A DNA stretch of 64,000 bases, taken from positions 186,001-250,000 of the forward strand of contig NZ_CP093442.1 in NCBI RefSeq assembly GCF_022814725.1, given 5' to 3'. Below are positions 32,530-41,900 of this stretch, in pieces. Origin of the DNA: Bdellovibrio reynosensis (GTDB taxonomy: Bacteria; Bdellovibrionota; Bdellovibrionia; Bdellovibrionales; Bdellovibrionaceae). How positions within the stretch are numbered: position 1 is the first letter of the stretch; each line of letters opens with the position of its first letter. The position numbers were made by a program, and so were the translations under genes. The notes beneath the pieces were generated by a model. The model did not search any database, had not been told where the DNA came from, and saw only the letters and a program-made list of their open reading frames with translations.

Positions 32530-33151
32530 CCAAACTCTTATCAATAGCGACTAAAACACCTCGGTTCGGATTTCTTTTATCAACAAGGAACTGAGCTTTC
32601 ACGGGTAAGCGTACGCGTTTACCTTTCAGATCATACCAATCATCGCCTTCTTGAATTTGATCATCTTCCGTGGAGTCAACAAAGGGCCAAATGAAAGATG
32701 AAAATTGCTCTAGGGCCATAAACTCTTTATCGTGATACATTCCCTTACCGTGTACTAGAAACTTACTATTACTGTGGCTATCTCTGCGCGAATAACTTGC
32801 GGAAGTAAGCTCTCCTTCAACAAACTCAAAGTGCTGAGGACTTTTTATGTAAAGACCTAAGAGGTTTAAAGAACGCTCTTTAATCACCATGTGAACGAAA
32901 AAAAAGGCGACACCATCAAAAGCCAGAAGCGCAAGACCCACCCCAAGGCCAGTGCCCCACGGAAGTTCACCCTTAGCCGTAAGATAAAGCATCCAAGCAC
33001 CTGCTAGAAAACTTGCGACACCTGCAAATCCAAAACCGATGGCTGCAACTGTTAATCCAATGCTACTGGAAAAATTTAATTGCTTTAGTCGCTTTATGTC
33101 GCGCAGTTCCCTGTCACTTTGAATCGCAAGATGTTTCCATGAATTGTGCAT
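32492..33151 (-). CDS. Two-helix membrane protein with soluble C-terminal domain
   Basis: A 219-residue protein. Two hydrophobic helices lie at about residues 30-55 and 65-90, and a soluble beta-rich domain follows (SASYSRRDSHSNSKFLVHGKG onward). It overlaps the 3' end of the small membrane-protein gene by 38 bp. I recognise no family. Confidence 0.55.
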   Translation of the reverse strand: MHNSWKHLAIQSDRELRDIKRLKQLNFSSSIGLTVAAIGFGFAGVASFLAGAWMLYLTAKGELPWGTGLGVGLALLAFDGVAFFFVHMVIKERSLNLLGLYIKSPQHFEFVEGELTSASYSRRDSHSNSKFLVHGKGMYHDKEFMALEQFSSFIWPFVDSTEDDQIQEGDDWYDLKGKRVRLPVKAQFLVDKRNPNRGVLVAIDKSLVKDACKRAEKDF

Positions 33152-33243
33152 GAATTAAGAATGTAGCAGTTTGTTTCTTTTGGCGACAACTTTGTGGGGC
33201 AAATATAAGTTCTGTTTCAGTTACCAAAATAAATTTCCCTAAC

Positions 33244-33257
33244 ATGACGGCCGTCAT
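33244..33257. promoter_or_regulatory. Perfect 14-bp palindrome upstream of bacteriohemerythrin
   Basis: ATGACGGCCGTCAT is a perfect palindrome ending 55 nt before the bacteriohemerythrin start. It also lies between that gene and the divergent membrane-protein gene. A 12/14 relative occurs upstream of nrdG at 28096. Confidence 0.45.
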
Positions 33258-33312
33258 ATAGGAAAAATCTAGGGCTTCCGATCCTACTAGTATCATAAAA
33301 AGAGAGGTGCTA

Positions 33313-33723
33313 GTGGCTGAATCATTTTTTAAGTGGGATCAAGAAAAACTCACGACTCATGTCGATGCAATGGATAACGAACATAAGAAGCTTATCGACA
33401 TCATGAATAAGCTTTACGACCGAAATGCTGCCAAAGCCCCAAAGGCAGAGCTGTCGGCAATCATTAAGGAACTTGCGATGTGGACCGTGACTCATTTTGA
33501 ACACGAAGAAAAATTTTTTGATACTTTAGATTATTCCCAAGCAAAAACTCATAAGACAATTCATAAGGATTTAGTGGAGCGTTTAAAAGGGCACCAAGCA
33601 GAATTTGAAAAAACCGGACAGCTAGGACCCGCGTTTTTTCAATTCTTAAAGACGTGGCTGACAGCCCATATTATGGGGATTGATCTTAAATATGGCGTTA
33701 TCGCGGCTAAGAAAGCGGGATAG
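33313..33723 (+). CDS. Bacteriohemerythrin
   Basis: A 136-residue O2-binding di-iron protein. I prefer the GTG at 33313, 5 nt after GAGG, to the one at 33307. The hemerythrin signature is present: HVDAMDNEHKKL, THFEHEEKFFD, HKTIHKDLV and HIMGIDLKYG, giving five His plus the Glu and Asp ligands. The role may be O2 storage, sensing or delivery. A perfect palindrome lies upstream. It fits the low-oxygen theme of the neighbouring island. Confidence 0.88.
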   Translation: MAESFFKWDQEKLTTHVDAMDNEHKKLIDIMNKLYDRNAAKAPKAELSAIIKELAMWTVTHFEHEEKFFDTLDYSQAKTHKTIHKDLVERLKGHQAEFEKTGQLGPAFFQFLKTWLTAHIMGIDLKYGVIAAKKAG

Positions 33724-33857
33724 AATCTTAGAACTAGGATTCTTATTAAGACCTATGTGTCTCTAGGAATGCATTTAATTGTATTAGAGGATCAAAATCC
33801 GTAATAAACGGCTGGCCCGTCGGTTGCAACTAGGACCCACAACAAGTGAGGTCCTAA

Positions 33858-34580
33858 ATGTTGTACGTTCTTCGAATCCTAATCTTTTTGTCGTTTATTC
33901 TTCTTATTGCCTGTGCACCGCCAGAGCGTGGGGACGTTGACGTGAAGGCGTTGAATAAACACAAAATGCGTTTTGATAATCATGGTTATGTTCATTTCAA
34001 CCTTCTTCAAGGTGAAAACTTAAGCCAGGAAGAAATCCAAAAGCACTTAAAGTTTGAATTTGCCTATACAGATAAAGGTTCCGTCGATTTTCTTAGCGAT
34101 CATGTGAAGTATGATAAATCACTTCCACAACCTTATGGCAAGGTGGATGCGACCGAAGTGCAAGAGCTTAATTGTAACAACAGTGATGAAGTTGTTGAAC
34201 TTCCTAAAAAAATTAAAGTCGATGTTTTGAAACTTTGTGGGAAGATTGCATTTAACGGCGATGATTTAGAGATTTGGGCGAACAAGCTTATTTTAAGTGA
34301 TGTTGAATGGGTGATTACAAAAAATGCTGAATATGCATTCACTAGTATTCCCACTCTTTTTATTCAAACATTAGAGCTTGTCGGTGAAAATAAGATCCTT
34401 CTACAGGGACCTAAAAAACCTAAGGTCATGAATAATTCTTCTTCTTTAAATATCTTTGTACGTAATCTGAGCGCCGCCGACGGAGCTTTAACAGTGCGTT
34501 CGGTAAGTGCTCCAGTCTTTTTAACCGCTAAAGAATTTCAAGAAATGTTCAAAAAGTCGTTACCAACACCCGCTGAATAG
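33858..34580 (+). CDS. Hypothetical lipoprotein
   Basis: A 240-residue lipoprotein: lipobox LIAC (Cys19) after a hydrophobic N-terminus. The body is beta-rich with two cysteines (LNCNNSDE and LKLCGKI). Near the C-terminus a segment LNIFVRNLSAADGALTVRSV could be a strand-rich domain. No family recognised. Confidence 0.55.
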   Translation: MLYVLRILIFLSFILLIACAPPERGDVDVKALNKHKMRFDNHGYVHFNLLQGENLSQEEIQKHLKFEFAYTDKGSVDFLSDHVKYDKSLPQPYGKVDATEVQELNCNNSDEVVELPKKIKVDVLKLCGKIAFNGDDLEIWANKLILSDVEWVITKNAEYAFTSIPTLFIQTLELVGENKILLQGPKKPKVMNNSSSLNIFVRNLSAADGALTVRSVSAPVFLTAKEFQEMFKKSLPTPAE

Positions 34581-34621
34581 TCTTACCGAGAATTCTAATA
34601 AAAGTTTTGATCAAATATTTC

Positions 34622-34654
34622 AGGACCTCTTCATTCAAGAGGTCCTCTTATTTT
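34622..34654 (+). terminator. Rho-independent terminator
   Basis: AGGACCTCTT (34622-34631) and AAGAGGTCCT (34637-34646) form a perfect 10-bp stem with a 5-nt loop and a T-rich tail. Confidence 0.85.
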
Positions 34655-34658
34655 CCTG

Positions 34659-34716
34659 TACCTTCCTCTAAAATCCTGCGTTTTTTGAAACCTTTTGGAC
34701 CTCTGATGGGTGCGAA
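34659..34716 (+). promoter_or_regulatory. Upstream element shared with the paralog at 5847
   Basis: TACCTTCCTCTAAAAT (34659-34674) and TGATGGGTGCGAA (34704-34716) match blocks at 5761-5776 and 5805-5817 upstream of the first lysozyme-like gene. The inter-block distance is 29 nt here and 28 there. The distance to the ATG is 28 here and 29 there. Confidence 0.5.
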
Positions 34717-34744
34717 ACTTGGGCCTGATCGTTAAGAATAGGTC

Positions 34745-35443
34745 ATGCAAAAAATAAAAGGAAAATCAAACCTCGTTAAATTTGCCCTTAAATCTCAACT
34801 TCTTTTACTGACGGCCGCTGCCTTTATTGGTTGTGCTGATAGCTCTACCGACCTAGGTTCCCAAACATCTGCAATGGACTCAGCTTCGTCGCATGTAAGC
34901 TCTGTGGCGCCTTTGTGGGAAAGTGAACATCAAGATGGTAAGCAGTGGACTTCGCACGTGCTGAGGCAACTTGATGTGATTGGTACAGATCTTTTAGATG
35001 TTATTCCTAGTGATTATGCGACCTGGTGTCCTAATTATAAAAATCTGACTTACAACGAACGAAAAGATTTCTGGGCCTATCTTCTTTCCCAGATGACTCG
35101 CTATGAAAGCGGATTTGCTCCTGAAAAGTTCTATACAGAATCATTTTCTGATAGCAAAGGGAAGAAAGTGATCAGCCGTGGACTTTTGCAGCTTTCGATT
35201 GAAAGTGGCAACGCCTATGGATGTGGATTTAGAACATCTAAAGATGTACATGATCCAGAACAGAATCTAGCTTGCGGTGTTCGAATTTTGAATCGTTGGG
35301 TCGGCAAAGACGGCAGGATCGGTGGAAATTCCGGAAGACAGTGGAGAGGCGGGGCCCGTTATTGGTCTGTTCTTCGCAGTTCCAGTGGGTCCTACCAAAA
35401 GATTGTTAAAGCCACTAAATCCATTTCTATCTGTCAGAAATAA
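34745..35443 (+). CDS. Lysozyme/SLT-like murein-enzyme lipoprotein, paralog 2
   Basis: A 232-residue lipoprotein (lipobox FIGC, Cys30) with a short linker and the same enzyme domain as the gene at 5847: PLWESEHQDGKQWTSHV, QMTRYESGF (probable catalytic Glu), SRGLLQLSIESGNAYGC and DPEQNLACGVRILNRW. It shares an upstream promoter-like block with the 5847 gene. It is the first of three tandem paralogs and is followed after 5 nt by paralog 3, probably as one mRNA. Murein degradation or modification is the likely role. Confidence 0.72.
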   Translation: MQKIKGKSNLVKFALKSQLLLLTAAAFIGCADSSTDLGSQTSAMDSASSHVSSVAPLWESEHQDGKQWTSHVLRQLDVIGTDLLDVIPSDYATWCPNYKNLTYNERKDFWAYLLSQMTRYESGFAPEKFYTESFSDSKGKKVISRGLLQLSIESGNAYGCGFRTSKDVHDPEQNLACGVRILNRWVGKDGRIGGNSGRQWRGGARYWSVLRSSSGSYQKIVKATKSISICQK

Positions 35444-35448
35444 AGTAG

Positions 35449-36099
35449 ATGAAATTACTTATTCTTTTAGTGACGAGCTTGCTTATTGGTTGTACCGAGA
35501 ATGTATCTGAAGAGGCCGAGTACACTTTTGCTTCAGTGCCGCCAACTTCAACAGAGCCCATGTGGGAAAGTCAACATCCTGATGGGGATGATTGGACAAC
35601 CCACGTTCATCAACAATTAAGTGTGATTGGAACAAATCTTTTATCAGTCGTGCCTGCGGACTATCCGGCGTTTTGCCCGAAATACAAGTCGCTTTCAACA
35701 AGTGATAAAAAAATATTTTGGACTTTTTTGATGGCCCAGATGGTTCGTTATGAAAGTAATTTCGATCCTGATGAGTACTATACAGAATCTTTTACTGACA
35801 GTAATGGCGATAAAATAGTTAGCAGGGGACTTTTGATGCTTTCGTTTGAAAGTGCGAATGCCTATGGATGTAATTTTCAAACTCAAAATGAATTGCACGA
35901 TCCTGAAAAAAACTTGAGTTGCGGAATTCGAATCTTAGACCGTTGGCTTTCTAGAGATAAAAGAATTGCGGGTAAGATCGACGGCCAGTGGCGCGGCGGT
36001 GCCCGTTATTGGTCTGTTCTTCGTAGCAGCAGTGATAAGTATTTAAAAATCGTGAATGCCACCAGAGCTATCTCGATCTGTAATACCAACTCCAATTAG
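35449..36099 (+). CDS. Lysozyme/SLT-like lipoprotein, paralog 3, with altered core motif
   Basis: A 216-residue lipoprotein (lipobox LIGC, Cys15) with the same domain. The probable catalytic Glu is kept in QMVRYESNF, but the SRGLLQIS motif reads SRGLLMLSFESANAYGC. The Gln normally conserved in goose-lysozyme/SLT domains is Met at residue 130 (codon 35836-35838), and the following Gly is Ala. The change suggests altered specificity or loss of activity. It lies 5 nt after paralog 2. Confidence 0.7.
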   Translation: MKLLILLVTSLLIGCTENVSEEAEYTFASVPPTSTEPMWESQHPDGDDWTTHVHQQLSVIGTNLLSVVPADYPAFCPKYKSLSTSDKKIFWTFLMAQMVRYESNFDPDEYYTESFTDSNGDKIVSRGLLMLSFESANAYGCNFQTQNELHDPEKNLSCGIRILDRWLSRDKRIAGKIDGQWRGGARYWSVLRSSSDKYLKIVNATRAISICNTNSN

Positions 36100-36169
36100 A
36101 ATTGATCAAGGGGCATTTAGCCCCGTACTGTATAAACAACAGCCACTATATTTAAACTCGCCTGCAAAA

Positions 36170-36189
36170 GTTTAGACAGTTTTCTAAAC
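36170..36189. promoter_or_regulatory. Inverted repeat upstream of paralog 4
   Basis: GTTTAGA (36170-36176) is mirrored by TCTAAAC (36183-36189) with a 6-nt centre, 37 nt before the paralog 4 start. The TACCT/GGGTGYGAA blocks of paralogs 1 and 2 are not present here, so paralog 4 may be regulated separately. Confidence 0.3.
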
Positions 36190-36226
36190 AATAAAGCCAC
36201 TCACAAAATCGACCGAATGAATAGGT

Positions 36227-36946
36227 ATGAATAAATCAAAACTACTTACTTCATTCATCGCAGTCAGTCTTGTTATCGGTTATTCCCATGCAGCATTAGC
36301 GATGGCTAAAGCTCCGGTAAAAGAAGAAAAGCCCCCAGCGGCTACATCACCAAAGCCTCCTTCAGCGACGCCTGCTCCTAAGCCACCCGCTTCTGGTGAA
36401 AAGCGTGAAGTCACACCACTTTGGGAAACTGCTCATAAAGATGGGAAAGAGTGGACGGCCCACGTGGATCGTCAACTTGAAACTTTAGGTCAAGACTTAC
36501 TGGATGTGATTCCTGCAGACTACGCTACGTTCTGTCCAAAGTATAAAGACCTTTCTTATAAAGAAAGAAAAGAGTTTTGGACGTACTTGATTTCGCAGAT
36601 GGTTCGTTATGAAAGTAATTTTAAAACCGGCACTTCTTATAAAGAAGATTTCAGTGATAGCACGGGAGCGAATGTGATGAGTCGGGGATTGCTGCAAATT
36701 TCCATCGAAAGTGGAAACGCTTATGGCTGCAATTTTAAATCTTCTAAAGACATTCATGATCCTTATCAGAATCTATCTTGCGGTATTAGAATTCTAGATC
36801 GTTGGGTAGAACGCGATGGCCGTATCGCCGGTAAAGTAAGTGGCAAATGGAGAGGCGGAGCCAGATACTGGTCTGTTCTTAGATCAACAAGTGGTTCTAT
36901 TTCTAAAATTGTTACTGCAACTAAAAAGATAAATCTTTGTAAATAG
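36227..36946 (+). CDS. Lysozyme/SLT-like secreted protein, paralog 4, without lipobox
   Basis: A 239-residue protein with the intact enzyme motifs QMVRYESNF and SRGLLQISIESGNAYGC. The signal sequence reads SLVIGYSHAALA where the other copies have a lipobox ending IGC. The Cys position is Tyr (TAT, one base from TGT), and an Ala-x-Ala cleavage site follows. After it comes a Pro/Ala/Lys-rich linker (about residues 25-65). This copy is therefore predicted to be a soluble secreted enzyme rather than a lipoprotein. Confidence 0.7.
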   Translation: MNKSKLLTSFIAVSLVIGYSHAALAMAKAPVKEEKPPAATSPKPPSATPAPKPPASGEKREVTPLWETAHKDGKEWTAHVDRQLETLGQDLLDVIPADYATFCPKYKDLSYKERKEFWTYLISQMVRYESNFKTGTSYKEDFSDSTGANVMSRGLLQISIESGNAYGCNFKSSKDIHDPYQNLSCGIRILDRWVERDGRIAGKVSGKWRGGARYWSVLRSTSGSISKIVTATKKINLCK

Positions 36947-36960
36947 ATATTAAAAAAAAG

Positions 36961-36990
36961 AAAAGGCCATGGGATGATCCATGGCCTTTT
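36961..36990. terminator. Bidirectional terminator
   Basis: AAAAGGCCATGG (36961-36972) pairs perfectly with CCATGGCCTTTT (36979-36990) over a 6-nt loop. It serves paralog 4 and the convergent M23 gene. Confidence 0.9.
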
Positions 36991-37002
36991 CTATGTTTAA
37001 AA

Positions 37003-38793
37003 CTATTTTGTCCAAATAGCTCCAAACATTGTTCCGTTTCTATATCCTTGAATTTTCCAAACTCGATAACCTTGGCCTGACAATTCGTTGTACTTTTGCT
37101 GATAGCCCGCACCCGTTAAATTAAACCAAGTCACCCAGGCGCCGGGTTTTTTCATCCAGACACTGGCATAACGTTCACCCCACGGCAGTGGGGAAGCGTT
37201 AAAGCTGGTGGTTCTCCAGCCTAAATTCCAAAGCTCGTTAAATTTCGTTTGGTATTCGGCTTGGGTCATCCCATGCCATAGGTAAAAGCCTTGCCCGTCT
37301 TTTACAAAGATCGCGGCATGATAGCGGTTTGCTCCGATGGAATATCCCACGTAGTCTTCGACGCGATACCCTTGACGTAAAACTAGGTCATTCCATTTTG
37401 CATTGAAGTCAGCGTCATTCATATTAATCCATGTGTAATAAGATTCATTGCCTCGTTTTTGCCAAATGGCTGTGAACCGCGGGTAACCATCATAGCCGGT
37501 TTGTACTTGCAGTTCGCGCGGTCTTAAACCTTGAGCATGGTAGGTATTAAACCAAGAGTTAAACTCTGCAGAAGTTAAATAGCCTCTGACGGCCCATTGG
37601 CCTTGCACTGCGGGATGAAAGGCGCCGGCGGCTCTGACTAAACCGGGGCTGTGATAAACGCTTAAAGTTTGCGGACCCCATCCCATATTAGGGTAGTAAT
37701 AGAAATAAAACTTATAAAGGTCCCAGCTGATGTTGTGGAAGTTTGGATAGTAGGGCGCAAAGTATCTTGGATATTCAATATCCTTCATAAGGTCATAGCA
37801 GCCTGTATCCACTTCATTATAAACTCCAAAGGTATCAACGAAGACCCATTCGCCAGCGGTTTTCGGGTTCGGTACCGCCATCATAAAATGAAGATGGTTG
37901 TTGGCACGAGTGGTGTTCATCGGCGTGCCGTCATTATTTAGACCGTTGCCTGCGCCACCAGCGCCGGTGTTACCAGCCTTCGCGATGTAAGTCCCAGTAT
38001 GAACCCAGTCACCAACTTTTACTGCGATGATGTGGGATTCTTGCCCCCAATAAAGTTTATCAGAGTTATTTTTTGCAAAGCGCGCATACTTGGCCCAATT
38101 GTCGTTGGCATTGGGGTCTGGTGGAACAATCGCTTTTGCAGCATTTTTATCGTGAGTAAATCCGTCGCGCAGATGCATATAGATAGATCGATACTTAGAA
38201 CCATTGGCTGCCGTATGCTCTATGATCACAGTATTACCAAACCAGTTGTCCCAAAGTTTGGTGACGACTCGGCCTGGTGCGACCGCAACGACGTCAAAGG
38301 TCACATCTTTACCGGCTTCGACAGAATTTTTCCAGGAATCGAGGCCCGAATGTTCACCGCCGTTGTTGTATTGCCAACCTTGAATAAGCCCGACTTCATT
38401 TCCGTTGTAAGGTAAAAAGAACGGCATTTTCGCGATCTGATTTTTTGCCCAGGCACGGGCATCTGTTTCATTTCCAAAAACAGGATTTGGACCTTTGTAA
38501 TTTACATTCTTTGCATAGTGACCGTCGTAAATAGTGTAGTAGCAACAATCATTCGCTACTTTCGGATTCACACACACCGCTTTGGTTTCTATCGGCGGAA
38601 ATTCAAAAGGCAGGCGCGGCGATTTGCTTCCAACATGTTCGGCATGATCTTCGTAAAGCTCATCAGGACCCGTATAAATCGAAGCTTCTTGCAGACCCAT
38701 GGGTTTAAAATCGGCTTCAGATCTTTCAGCACCTAACGTCGGCCATGCGGTGAGTGACAGCGCTGCGATTAAAACAGAAGAAAGATGTTTCAT
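37003..38793 (-). CDS. Secreted M23 metallopeptidase with C-terminal tandem-repeat domains
   Basis: The ATG at 38793 has AAGGAG 5 nt upstream, giving 596 residues with a signal peptide (cleavage near TLG-AER). The M23 (LytM) zinc site is seen as EHSGLDSW (His148, Asp152), YMHLRD and NNHLHFMM (His300, His302). From about residue 395 the protein carries several repeats of the type GYRVxxxxGYxxGxxxxAAIFVK, FNELWNLGWR and KYNELSGQGYR, matching the bacterial tandem repeat domain (BTRD1). The enzyme probably cuts peptidoglycan cross-links and binds through the repeats (inference). Confidence 0.82.
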   Translation of the reverse strand: MKHLSSVLIAALSLTAWPTLGAERSEADFKPMGLQEASIYTGPDELYEDHAEHVGSKSPRLPFEFPPIETKAVCVNPKVANDCCYYTIYDGHYAKNVNYKGPNPVFGNETDARAWAKNQIAKMPFFLPYNGNEVGLIQGWQYNNGGEHSGLDSWKNSVEAGKDVTFDVVAVAPGRVVTKLWDNWFGNTVIIEHTAANGSKYRSIYMHLRDGFTHDKNAAKAIVPPDPNANDNWAKYARFAKNNSDKLYWGQESHIIAVKVGDWVHTGTYIAKAGNTGAGGAGNGLNNDGTPMNTTRANNHLHFMMAVPNPKTAGEWVFVDTFGVYNEVDTGCYDLMKDIEYPRYFAPYYPNFHNISWDLYKFYFYYYPNMGWGPQTLSVYHSPGLVRAAGAFHPAVQGQWAVRGYLTSAEFNSWFNTYHAQGLRPRELQVQTGYDGYPRFTAIWQKRGNESYYTWINMNDADFNAKWNDLVLRQGYRVEDYVGYSIGANRYHAAIFVKDGQGFYLWHGMTQAEYQTKFNELWNLGWRTTSFNASPLPWGERYASVWMKKPGAWVTWFNLTGAGYQQKYNELSGQGYRVWKIQGYRNGTMFGAIWTK

Positions 38794-38870
38794 GATTGCT
38801 CCTTGAATCATGACAATAAAAGGAGCTAAGCATGACATACTAGTTTGTTAAGAAATTTTGTGTGAAATAC

Positions 38871-38898
38871 AAAAAGAAGCAGGCACCTTTTCGGTGCC
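38871..38898 (-). terminator. Terminator of the fibre gene
   Basis: On the minus strand GGCACC-GAAAA-GGTGCC (38882-38898) is followed by a T-rich tail containing five T in a row. It lies 7 nt past the fibre stop codon. Confidence 0.8.
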
Positions 38899-38904
38899 GG
38901 TTTG

Positions 38905-41900
38905 CTATTTACAGATTTTGGCTTTTGGATTGATTTCGCAGATGGCTTCTTTGAGGTCTTTGTTTTCTTGTTTCAATGAAGCGATCTCGCGCGTTTGTTT
39001 TGCGACAAGGGATTCTAGTTTTGCAATTTGGGATTGGTTCATTTTGCAAAGTCCCGCTAGTTCTTTGGTTGATTCTATTAATGGTCCCACAAGGCGAGTG
39101 TAACCGACGGCTTTATAGCCTTCTTTGTCGGTTTCTACGGCTTGCGGGAATACTTTTTCTACTTCTTGAGCGATCACACCCATATCGTTCTTTTGCGGGA
39201 ATGATAACTCAGGACGCACATCGTGTTTCCAATCGAATGTGACACCTCTTAATTTTAAGATCTTATCAAGGGCCCCTTCGATGGGTTTTACGTTTGTTTT
39301 TAAACGCGCATCCGATGTATTCACATAAGCGCTTGTACCTGCAGCAGAGCCGTTCACAAAAAAGTTATAACTTGCATTCACGGCACCGTTAATTCCAACT
39401 AAGCCGCCAGCAGAAACCGTGAAGGCATTTTGTGAAGCCGTCGTCGGACCGGGACGAATCCAGAAGTGGCTGCCATCAACTCCGTGAAAGAATTTTGTAC
39501 CAGTATCACCTTCTTCGTAGCCCATATAGGAAGCAGTAGCGTTGTAAATACCAAGTGGTGCGATAGTCGTCGTGTTTTTATTTAACGACATCCATCCATT
39601 TGTACCAATGGTCATACGAACATTTCCCGTAGCGCTATCAAAAAAGAAAAGGTCTTTGGCAGCCGTCATCGTTACGTCTTGGCCCATTTCCCAATCACCC
39701 AGCATCATCGAAGCCCTTTCATTGGCTCCGCCGTTTGAAAGAACTTTGAAAGCTTGTGCACCGGTTGATGCACCTTTAAGTGTTAACAGATTCGTAGGAG
39801 CATTTGTACCGATACCGACATAACCATTCCCTTGGATACGCACTCTTTCTGCAGAAGTCGTGGCACCATTTGCTGTCGTTCTAAAAGTAAGGTAATCACC
39901 AAGCGCGGAGGCTGAGTGATTTTCACCCGCATACACCACCATACCTGGTGAGGACGTTGTTGTGATTGCATCTTTTGCTAAAAACTGACCCATCAAATCA
40001 CCAGATAGAACATAGGTCGGCGCAGCTTGAGTACCACGTGCGCGCGAGCCCACGAAAGTACCACCTTGGGTGGCAGCAGCAGAAGTGTATGCGGTCGCGT
40101 AAACTGCGGCATCAGAAGCTTCGTTATTAATTAAAATGTTACCATCTTCGATTTCAAGTTTCTGCGTTGGAACTGCGGATGTCCCAATTCCAATTTTTCC
40201 ACCAACAACTAAATTAAGATTTTGGGTAGCATTCCATGTTCCTTTCGGATCACTAGTGATACCCAATCTTAAAGTGGAGTCAGCAGTCCCACTGAAAGGA
40301 CCCAGTCCCCAGTAGTTGGAGCTTGTCCAGTTACCGTTGTACTGACCTTGCCCGCCAGCGTTGTAATAAGAACCGACATAGGTGCTATAAATATTTGCTT
40401 GGGAACCATTCGGACCCACTTGTAATAGGGAGTTTACTTGAGAAGCACCGATACCTACGCGACCCGTAAGACCATCAATACGCATTCTCTCAGTGTTCGT
40501 GACTGCACCAGAGGAAATCGTATTAAAGATGAGATGGGTTCCCGCTGTCGAGCCTGACCAAGTTTCTGCGGCTTCTGCGTAAATCATAGCCCCGGTTGCG
40601 TAACTAGAACCGGAATAAAGTCCGTTAAATAAAATTTGCCCAAGCATATCATCATCAGCAAGAGCCGTTGCTGAAGCACTCGTGCCACGCGCACTTTGCA
40701 TCATGAATGTGGGTTTACCGTATGTTGAACCAGAATAGTTTTTAATTGTAAAACCAGGGCTGCGAACGCCTGTAGACGAAGTATTGGTGACGACAACACC
40801 TGAAGAAGAATCCGTTTGGTTTACGTTTAAAGTTTCAGTGGGGCTGGTATTATTAATACCCATCGCGGTATTAGTCAGCGTGACTCTTTCAGTGCCGCCG
40901 GTTGTTGTCTGATTGGCAGCAGTATATAGGCGAATATTTGTTGCAGCATTCAAAGAACCGCCACCACCGATCCAAACGTTATTGTCCGTGCTGGTGGAAC
41001 CTGCGTTGATAATCATAAAAGGCGAATTGGCGTTGTTATATTGGTAGCCCGCAAATCTAAACCATTTCATCGTCGCATCAGTACGGGTGGTCGCATTGGC
41101 ATCAGCTCCCACGGTCATCCCATATAATCCCCCGTAGGATATATCAAGCTGTCCATACGGAGTGCTAGTGCCGACGCCCACTTTGCCCGCTGAATAATAT
41201 GTGTTTGCGCCATTGAGCTGCCATTGCGCCATGGCTGATGGAAGGGCACTTGCTGGCAAACGGCCGCTGCCATCAAGTAATAAAACTTCGTTGGCACCAG
41301 TGCCTGCCGCTTTCGTAGAGGCAGTGCCAAGACCGGTGACTGCCGTGTTGGGAATTGAAATTGCCTGACATTCAAATTTGTCAGAGATTGAACTCCAGTT
41401 CATGGTTTGCGCTGCTGTACACGAAGCGACGTTAAAAGCACTGCCGCCGATGTTGTTCGTAAGCTCGCTGAGCTTAATAAAGTTCGCGGTCCATTTACTG
41501 GTGCCGCTATCCCACTTTAAAACTTTGTTCGCAGCAGGGGCGGCAGTATCAACCGCATAACCTTGCAGTTTTGCGACTGTAGGACCAGGGTAAGAACCGC
41601 TTAAATCACCACTGGCTGTGCCGGTTGGTGCGGCGCCTGTGGTAGCAATCGTGATTGTACCCGTACCGTTGGTGATTGAAACACCAGTACCAGCAGTTAA
41701 AGTGGCTTTAGTTAAGGTGTTGCCGGTGGTATTACCAATTAAAAGTTCACCGTTAAGGAAGGAAGTTTGACCCGTACCGCCCTTATTTACAGGGACAGCA
41801 CTGGCTAAATTTGCTGGTGTTAAGTTCGTGATTAAAGAACCATTCACTGCCGGAATTTTTGCGGTTCCATCCAGTTGCAGAATTTGATTATTTCCCGTAC

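Noticed and set aside
36114-36128. GGGGC-ATTTA-GCCCC hairpin as terminator after paralog 3
   Set aside because: The stem is only 5 bp and lacks a T-run.
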